Assembly (NCBI GenBank): GCA_026826555.1
Contig: JAKSZT010017954.1
Span: forward strand, 985,336-1,049,335
Source: Tolypeutes matacus
Lineage: Eukaryota > Chordata > Mammalia > Cingulata > Chlamyphoridae
Length of the DNA stretch: 64,000 nt
Direction of reading: 5' to 3'
Position numbers and translations under genes: made by a program. The notes below the pieces were generated by a model. The model was not told the DNA's origin, searched no databases, and saw only the letters and a program-made list of their open reading frames with translations. Shown in pieces: positions 57,426-64,000 of this stretch (within the stretch, counting starts at the first letter, position 1; each line of letters opens with the position of its first letter).

Positions 57426-58374
57426 TCAAATGCTTTGACCTTTCTCCTCTGGGTAACCCAGGCAGCAGCCTCTGCCCAGGACAGGTCTGTCCTTCTGAGT
57501 GGATCCAGCTCAGGAAGCCACTTTTAAAGGAGCCATAGAGGCCAGAGCTTTAGGATGTCCTGTTCTTTCAAGTGGGAATGTGGCGGAGAAGGGGAACTTT
57601 TCCTAAAAACCGCCTGGGACAGCCTCTCTGTAAATGTCTGACGAGGCATTTCCTTAAAGCCCCAGGGTTTTTTGAATCTCCTTTCTCTTGCTTCCTGCCC
57701 CCCAGCTTGTCTGTTGTTTTAAAATCCATTCCCAGAGAAACAATTCCTAAGGCAGTGGGAATGCTACTCCAGGCTTCTCTTGGCTTGAACTGGCCTGACA
57801 CTTCATTGCCACTTCTAGAATATGTGAGCTGGACCCCGACCAACTCTGTCTGGGGCAGGGGGATAGAGCAACAATAGCCGTTAGAGGATTTTCGGGAATG
57901 TTAGTACAAAGTGGCCCCGGGATCCTGTGGACTATCATATGGAAATACACACATGACATATTGTTCTCTCTGAGTAGGCAGCCGCCCCCAGCCCTTCCAG
58001 CCTGCTCTGCCTGGTCTTGCCTCCCAGAACCTAAGGTCTAAATGCTTCTCTTTGGTAGCCGGTGAGAGACCACCTTGAAACCAGCTGGAGCTGGGCCAGG
58101 TTAATTCTGTAATGCTGGAGAAGAAAGTTGGGGGCCCCTGCCTCCTGCAGCCTTGCCCCCCACTGCCTCCAGAGCTGTCTAAAGCTCAGCGCTCGCCACG
58201 TCCTCTGCCGAGGTACTGACCTTTGCTAGCTCTCCGCTGCCCGTGGTGGTGTTTCATGAGTTTTTTGTTTTTTTCTTTCAGGTGTGAATGGATGTTATGA
58301 GGAAAAGCATGGGAAATGCTTGGCGATGAAATTCAAGAATTTCCTTAAAAAAGAGGGAGCTGGAGTGATGATCA

Positions 58375-58570
58375 GGCTCTGGGGCACGGCTGGCTGGGGA
58401 TTGAATCCTGGCTCTTTGCGGTCCCAAGTGACCTAATTTCTCTGTGCCTCAGTTTCCTCATCTGTAAAATGGGAATTATCCTAGGATTTACTTTGGGAGG
58501 TTGTTCTGGGGGTGTATGTGAGTGAATATTAAGAAGGAGCTTAGAACGATGTGTAGTAAACGCTCTCTGC
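58375..58570 (+). repeat. MIR SINE
   Basis: 'tgtgcctcagtttcctcatc' and 'tgtaaaatgggaattatcct' are diagnostic. Confidence 0.85.
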
Positions 58571-58579
58571 CGGCTAGTG

Positions 58580-60160
58580 ACGATGGGGACGTGGACCACG
58601 TGGTTGCGGATGGGGGTCCTGACCAGCACGGGAGGCCACGGGGATCCTTTTCTAGGGAGCATTTTGTAAGGATGGTGTGCCGGATCTCACGCTCTGGGAA
58701 ACGCTGGCCCAGGGGATCAAGGCTAAATGCCCACGTAGGTCTACACTGTATTTTGGGAGCTGGTCCACAGCTCTCTCTCCAGGTCATGCCCAGCCCCACC
58801 CTCTGGGACTGCGGGGGGTAGGGGGTTAGAGAAGTAAGACCTTGTGCTTCCCTAACTCCTTAGAACCTTGCTCTCAATTCCAAGGCCGAGAGCGGGAGGT
58901 CCATACTCCAAGCTGAACCTCAGCCCTACGGGGGTCGGCACAGAGGGACAGCCGGAATCCAAGGGGAAGCAGGGTGGGCGGTCTGGGTCCCTGAGACACC
59001 CAGGGCTGTGGCGAGGTCCCAGGTTGAAGAGTTCTGATGAGATTCCTGTTCCATGGCATCTGAGTGCTGGGGGCACCCAGCATAGCCCTGAGACGGGGTT
59101 TGGGGCAGGGGAGAGGTTTTCCCTGGTGTGTCTCATCCAGGGGGCTTGCCCCCCGACTCCCCCAGTTAGCCATATTCAAGCCGGCCCTTGCCTTCCCTGA
59201 GTCGGTGCTTCCGAAGTTAAATGTAACTAATAAGGTTGGACTGGATCAAATGAGAAAATGGGTTTATTTAATATGCAGCCCAATGATTTTACTTGGACTG
59301 GGGTCCCGGCTTCACAGCTCCCTCCACCCTCTTCTACCTTGCTCCCGGGCAAGGTTGGAGAGGCACCAGCCCTTGCGTGTGGATCGACGTTTCCCTGAGT
59401 GTGTGTGTATTGTTTGCACCTATGCTGGGTCACAGTTATGTAGCCCAAACATTTTGTGTCTTTGTTTGTATCTGGTGCCCATATCTCCCTTCCTTCTTCT
59501 GGAAGGGCATTTGCCTCAGTAGCCCCCACAGTTCTAGGGCTCAGAAGGCCCTGCAGAGGGTCTTCCTTGCTCGCAGTCTTTGTGAAAGGCTCAGGCTTTC
59601 CCTCCCCCAGCCCAGGGAGCTGTCTGGGATCATGCCCACCAAAGGCTGCTCTTGGGGCCCACTGGCCCCTGGAGGTGCCTGGGCCTGTGGGACACCGAGT
59701 CTCGCTTGGGTGCCCCCAGCCTGTATGGTCAGGAAGCATTTGTGGAGGAGATGGCAGTTTCCTTCTGATTTGGCCCTGGCTGTCTGTGCCTGGCCAGTTG
59801 CCTTCGGCATCTGACATTTTTGTCATTCCTGCCCCCCTGGAAGGGCTTATCTTCTCTCTTCCTGCCCCTGGTGATTGACTTGGCCCACGGCCTGCTGAGT
59901 CTCTGAGCTCCAAGAAGTCTCAGCCTGCCGGAGCACCCGTGGTTTCCATGGGGAGATGATCCCGTGGGCCTCCATGGCATTTGCTGCAGGGCTTGCCAGG
60001 CTTTTCCTCTCTTTTGTTCCATGGCTGAGGATGACAATTAGCTCAGACTCTGGCATTCTTCAGAAAGAGCTCTGAACACGTGTTCCTGCCTGAAGAGGCA
60101 GCTGAGAAGGAAGGAATGATCCCGACCCTGCCTTACCTGCTCCCTCTCTCTCTCCCGGTG
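58580..60160 (+). other. Unique intron sequence of COL26A1
   Basis: No exon or repeat recognised. Confidence 0.5.
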
Positions 60161-60185
60161 CTCTGCTCACCCTGGCTACCTTTTA

Positions 60186-60631
60186 TTTTTTTTAAAACCC
60201 CACCCCCACCACCGAGATGGCTTCCTCATCTGTCTGCTCGTTGTCTGCTTGTCTTCTTTAGGAGGCACCGGGAACCGAACTTGGAACCTCCCATGTGGGA
60301 GGTGAGTGCCCATCCACTTTGAGCCACTTCCGCTCCCTGCTGGTTGCGTTGTCTGCTGGTTGTGTTGTCTGCTGGTTGTGGCATCTGCTCGTTGCGGTGT
60401 CTGCTTGTTGTGGCAATTGTGGCATCTGCTCGTTGTGTCGTCTGCTTGTTGCGACATCTACTTGTTGAGGCATCTTGCTGGTTGTGGCATCTTTCTGGTT
60501 GTGGCGTCTGTTTGGTGTGGTGTCTGCTTGTTGCGGCATCTGCTCATCTTCTTTAGGAGACACCAGGAACTGAACCTGGGATCTCCCATGTGGGAGGCAG
60601 GTGCCCAATTGCTTGAGCTACATCCACTCCC
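60186..60631 (-). repeat. DAS-SINE, dimeric, with internal minisatellite and 17-bp TSD
   Basis: Antisense dimer: two tRNA-like heads ('cgggaaccgaacttggaacc'; 'gaactgaacctgggatctcc') separated by a tandem array at 60338-60540. Flanked by ACCCTGGCTACCTTTTA (60169-60185) and ACCCTGGCTGCCTTTTA (60632-60648). Confidence 0.93.
60338..60540. repeat. 16-bp minisatellite inside a DAS-SINE
   Basis: About 12 units of the form TGCTGGTTGTGGCATC, mostly 16 bp, with one 25-bp and two 17-bp units. Units differ at a few positions. Confidence 0.93.
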
Positions 60632-60649
60632 ACCCTGGCTGCCTTTTAA

Positions 60650-61030
60650 TGTCAGGCTCCCTCCTGCCCCAGGGCCTTTGTACTCACTGTTGCCCTTGCC
60701 TTGATCATTCTTTGCTTTCCCTTGACCTGGCTAACACCTGCTCAAACCTCAGAGTTCTGCTTAAACATCCTGTCTTTAGGGAACCTTTTCTTGTCCCCCA
60801 AGATAAGGTCAGGTCCCTTTGTTAAATGCTCTCAGAGTCTGCTTTACTTCTTGGAGGCTCATAACAACTGTAAGTAAATCCCACAACTGATTGATAATTA
60901 GCTAATGATTGTCTACCCTGAGATCGTAAGTTCACCAAAGGCAGGGGTTTGTCTGTTATGTTTGGTGCTGTATCTCCAGTTTTTTGCAGTGCCTGGATTA
61001 CAGAATGCCTGGGAAAGGACTCACTGCTTT
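60650..61030 (+). repeat. L2 LINE 3' fragment
   Basis: 'cagggcctttgtactcactg', 'ctgcttaaacatcctgtctt' and 'ggcaggggtttgtctgttat' follow the L2 3' end order. Confidence 0.75.
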
Positions 61031-61036
61031 GCAAGC

Positions 61037-61476
61037 TGTCTTACTTTCCTATGGATGCTCTAACAAATTATTATAAACTTAGTGCCTTAAAAAATCCCAC
61101 AAATTTGTTATCTTTTGGTTCTGGAGATCAGAAGCCCAAAATGGGCCTCATTGGGCTAAATCAAGGGATTAGCAGGGCTGGTTCCTTTTGGAGGCTCCAG
61201 TGGAGAATCCGTTTCCTTGCCCTTTTCAGCTCCTCGAGACTGCGGCATTCCTTCCTCCATCTGCAAAGGGCATCGCTCACCCTCTCTTTCTGTCATCACA
61301 TCTCCTTCCTCTGACTCTAAGGAGCCTGGTGGTTACATTGGGGCTGCCCAGGACATCCAGGATAATCCTTAACTTCATCGCATCTGCAAAGTCCCTTTTA
61401 CCATGTAAGAAAACATATTCACAGGTTCCAGGGATTAGAGGCTGGACATCTTTGGGGGCCATAATTTAGCCTGCCC
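61037..61476 (-). repeat. MLT1/MST-class MaLR LTR
   Basis: 'tggatgctctaacaaattat', 'aacttcatcgcatctgcaaa' and 'tcacaggttccagggattag' match the reverse complement of a MaLR LTR. Confidence 0.65.
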
Positions 61477-61699
61477 CCCAAATCAGAAATGAAAAGGAAG
61501 AGTTATACCTGACATTTGGGGCCTTACAGGGTTGGACTGATCCTCAACCCCAAGCAGTCGGTGTTAAGACTGAAAGGGGCTTTGCACATCAAAAGCCTGG
61601 TGAGACTCAGCCTTGTGTGAAGGTCATGATGACAGCGTGTCCTTCTTTTCCAAGGCCTTGCATAGGCTGTGAGGTGGGGATTGAATTTGAGTTTTTTCC

Positions 61700-62270
61700 C
61701 TCCAGATGTTTGCTTCTCTCATACCTTTATTGAATTATCCATCCTTCCCTGCTAATTTGAAATGCCATTTTTATTGTATATGAACTTCCTTTGTATACAT
61801 GGTCCTTAATTTCTACCGAACTCTTTATCTGGCCTGGTGCCAAAACCACATTGTTTTAATCATCGTATCTTTATCACATGTTTTGCTAACAGAGCAATTC
61901 CTCCTTCACTGTTCATCTTTATCAAAATACTCTTAACTTTTCTTGTACATTTTCTCTTTGGGGTGAGGTTTAGAATAATTTTTTTTTAGTCTTATGAAAA
62001 AATGCTGTAGGGATGTTGACCTGGGCTGTGTTGAATTAATGGATTAGTGGAATTAAATTCTTAGGATATCATGTTCTTTTCAGGAACAAGATATACTGCT
62101 CCATTTATTCAGTTTTCCTTGTGAGATTTATTCTTAGGCATTTTACGGTTTTTATTGCTATCGTGAATGGTTTCATTTGTTCCTTGACATTTCTAAATGT
62201 TTATGGCTGGCAAATAGGAAAGCTGTAGATTTGGGGCTTGTTGGTTCTTATATCCAGCTACCTTCATTAA
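61700..62270 (-). repeat. Old L1 ORF2 fragment
   Basis: 'gtgagatttattcttaggca' and 'gtttttattgctatcgtgaa' are antisense L1 ORF2 3' sequence. Confidence 0.6.
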
Positions 62271-62720
62271 TTTTTTTTCTTTACACTTTTAAATTTTGAA
62301 ATAATTTCAAACTTAAGGACAGTTGCAGAAATAATAAAAACCCCATACAGAGGACTCCGACCCCAGACACCCAGATCTACCAATTTTAAGGCTTTGCCAC
62401 ATTTGCTGTATCATTCTCCACCTGCCCGCCCCCCTCTACCTGTCTGTTTTCTGGACTTTTGAGTGTAGGTTGTATATGCCATGCTCCGTGAACACACAAT
62501 ACTTCTGTGTACATTTCCTGAGAATAAGTGTATTTACTTATGTAACCACCTTAAATAGTTATCAAGTTCAAGAAATTTAACCTGGATGTAAAACTCACAG
62601 TCCATATTCCAGTTTTTTCATATGTCCCAATAATGTCCTTTGAGCCCTTTTCCCTCCATTATTAGATCTCATCCTGGATCATGTATTGCATTCAGTTGTC
62701 ATTGTTTCTTTAGTTGCTTT
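62271..62720 (+). repeat. Old L1M 3' UTR fragment
   Basis: 'caaacttaaggacagttgca', 'gctttgccacatttgctgta' and 'tcatcctggatcatgtattg' match L1M 3' UTR order. Confidence 0.6.
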
Positions 62721-62900
62721 TTTTTTTCAATTTTGGAAATACATATACAGCATAGACTTTCACATCTCAACCCCTCTCAAGCATACAATTCGGTGGGATG
62801 AATTACATTCATAATTTGTGCTCCCCTCACCACCATGCAATCTAGAACTTCTCCATCACCCCTAGCAGAAGCCTTTTATGCATTGAATGTTTTAAAAAAA
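62721..62900 (-). repeat. Possible L1 3' UTR fragment, antisense
   Basis: Poly-T then 'catatacagcatagactttc' and 'cctctcaagcatacaattcg', like L1 3' ends in antisense. Confidence 0.45.
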
Positions 62901-64000
62901 TTATTTCAATGGTTTTTCAGGTGGTTCTCTAGGGTTTTGGGGATCCTATAGTCTCCCAATTGTGTGTGTTTGTAGTGTGTGTCTCTGGACATTGTGTAAT
63001 GTCAAAAGACTGTCTGAACTTGAAAGATGGAGCTTCCTCTTTTCTGCAAAGGGCTGGGAGAACTAGAGGGCTCTGAGGTGAGAGAAGAGGGGTTTGGAAA
63101 GTGGGTGATGATTTGATCCCATAGTCATCTTCTCTGCTCTTTTTTCCCTCCTGCTCCTTGTTTACCCTGAAGAGAGGTAGAACTTTTTTTTAGATTCAGA
63201 GGAAGCTGGGTTTATCTCCCTTTCCTCCTCTGCACCCCTCCCTATTTATTAAATAAAGAGGCTAATGGTTTCTAGACTCTTAGGACCAGTCATTTTTATT
63301 TGAGGCTAAATTGTTTTTTTGCCGTTGTCACCTGCCCTTCTACCACCACCATCACCGACAACCTGTTTTGACTGAAAGCAGTCCTGGACCTAGACCACGA
63401 GCCATTAGCTTCTGCTTGGTCTTTCTCCTTCTTCAGATCAGACCCCAGCATCTGTGCAAGGGAGGGCTGAGTGCCGAGCTGGGGGTGCCCACCTTGGCTC
63501 CTGCTGGGGAATACAATTAAAATGGAAACCAAGGGCCGTCCATTTTCGCAAGTCAAGCCAAGAACAAAAACCTGTGTTCCTCCACGCAGGTGCCCGGGTA
63601 GGTGAGGCCACCAAAAAAGCCACAGGTGGCCCGAGCCTTCCCAAGGATGCCTGAGCCATGTTTCACACTGGCACGGATGCTTTTTAATAGACTGATGCTA
63701 ACTCTGCGTTAGTCCAGGAGTTAGCTGTCCCGCTGCCTCCTAGGTGGGCTGACTCCTGTGCCTCCTGCTTCTTGGTGTAGTTGTGGGGGAATCACCCTGG
63801 TTTGACCAGACACGGGGAGTGTGTAGCATCTTGGGACACACTAGTAGGGATGCTTAGTGGGGACAGGGATTATTTTGTTCTCTCTATCCCTGGCATGTGC
63901 CATGTTGCATACAGTCCAAATCGGTTTTCTAGACCTAGAAGCCAACCTGGAGCCAGAAATAGGCACTGAAGCCAAGCAGGTTCATGCCAGGTGGGCACTG

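Larger units (their letters stand above)
50434..64000 (+). other. COL26A1: COL26A1 intron 1 (5' part)
   Basis: Intronic sequence from the exon 1 donor to the window end, at least 13.6 kb. It is mostly unique DNA between about 52 and 60 kb, with scattered MIR and L1 pieces, an antisense DAS-SINE, an L2, an MLT1-class LTR and old L1 at 61.7-62.9 kb. No further coding exon was recognised. Confidence 0.85.

Noticed and set aside
60338..60540. Regular 16-bp array considered as a CRISPR-like or regulatory repeat array
   Set aside because: The units are contiguous with no unique spacers, lie inside a SINE, and the genome is mammalian.
22487..60631. tRNA-like B boxes (ggttcgattcc type) that might be tRNA genes
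   Set aside because: Each is the head of a DAS-SINE with a body and poly(A) or target-site duplication; none folds as a stand-alone tRNA with a plausible anticodon arm.

Overview
The window is nuclear DNA from a placental mammal, almost certainly an armadillo (Xenarthra, probably Dasypus). The diagnostic sign is a tRNA-derived SINE with a 'gggaagcggctgtggctca' head and a 'ggttcgattccc' B box, found about a dozen times in both orientations, as monomers and dimers, several with clean target-site duplications. This is the DAS-SINE family known from armadillos. Old mammal-wide repeats (MIR, L2, MER5A, MLT1, L1M) fill much of the rest.

Only two genes can be supported. IFT22 (RABL5) lies complete on the minus strand in five coding exons (19916 down to 15717); the joined exons give 185 codons with every splice site in place. 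Coding exon 1 of COL26A1 (EMID2) lies on the plus strand at 50276-50433 inside a strong CpG island; the remaining 13.6 kb to the window end is its first intron. Divergent IFT22 and COL26A1 are also neighbours on human 7q22.1, so the locus looks syntenic.

Layout: 1-6.8 kb, non-coding with old repeats. 6.8-10.4 kb, remains of a SCAN/C2H2 zinc-finger gene on the minus strand, with a GC-rich promoter-like block at 10.9-11.8 kb that still carries ZNF143-type, ETS and CCAAT motifs. 11.8-15.7 kb, AT-rich DNA that probably includes the IFT22 3' UTR. 15.7-20.3 kb, IFT22 and its CpG-rich promoter. 20.8-27.1 kb, a nest of transposons: an LTR, two interleaved L1 copies whose 5' UTR carries tandem ~199-bp monomers, and a split ancient repeat. 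27-49 kb, intergenic DNA with SINEs, L1 fragments, MLT1 LTRs, microsatellites and one 10-N gap. 49.9-51.1 kb, the COL26A1 CpG island. 51-64 kb, intron 1.

The two genes do not form a pathway: one encodes a ciliary transport GTPase, the other an extracellular collagen-like protein. I found no previously undescribed molecular system. The most unusual structures are the interleaved L1s, a 16-bp minisatellite grown inside a SINE, a short inverted/tandem duplication cluster with a perfect hairpin, one target site used twice by SINEs, and the decayed zinc-finger locus.
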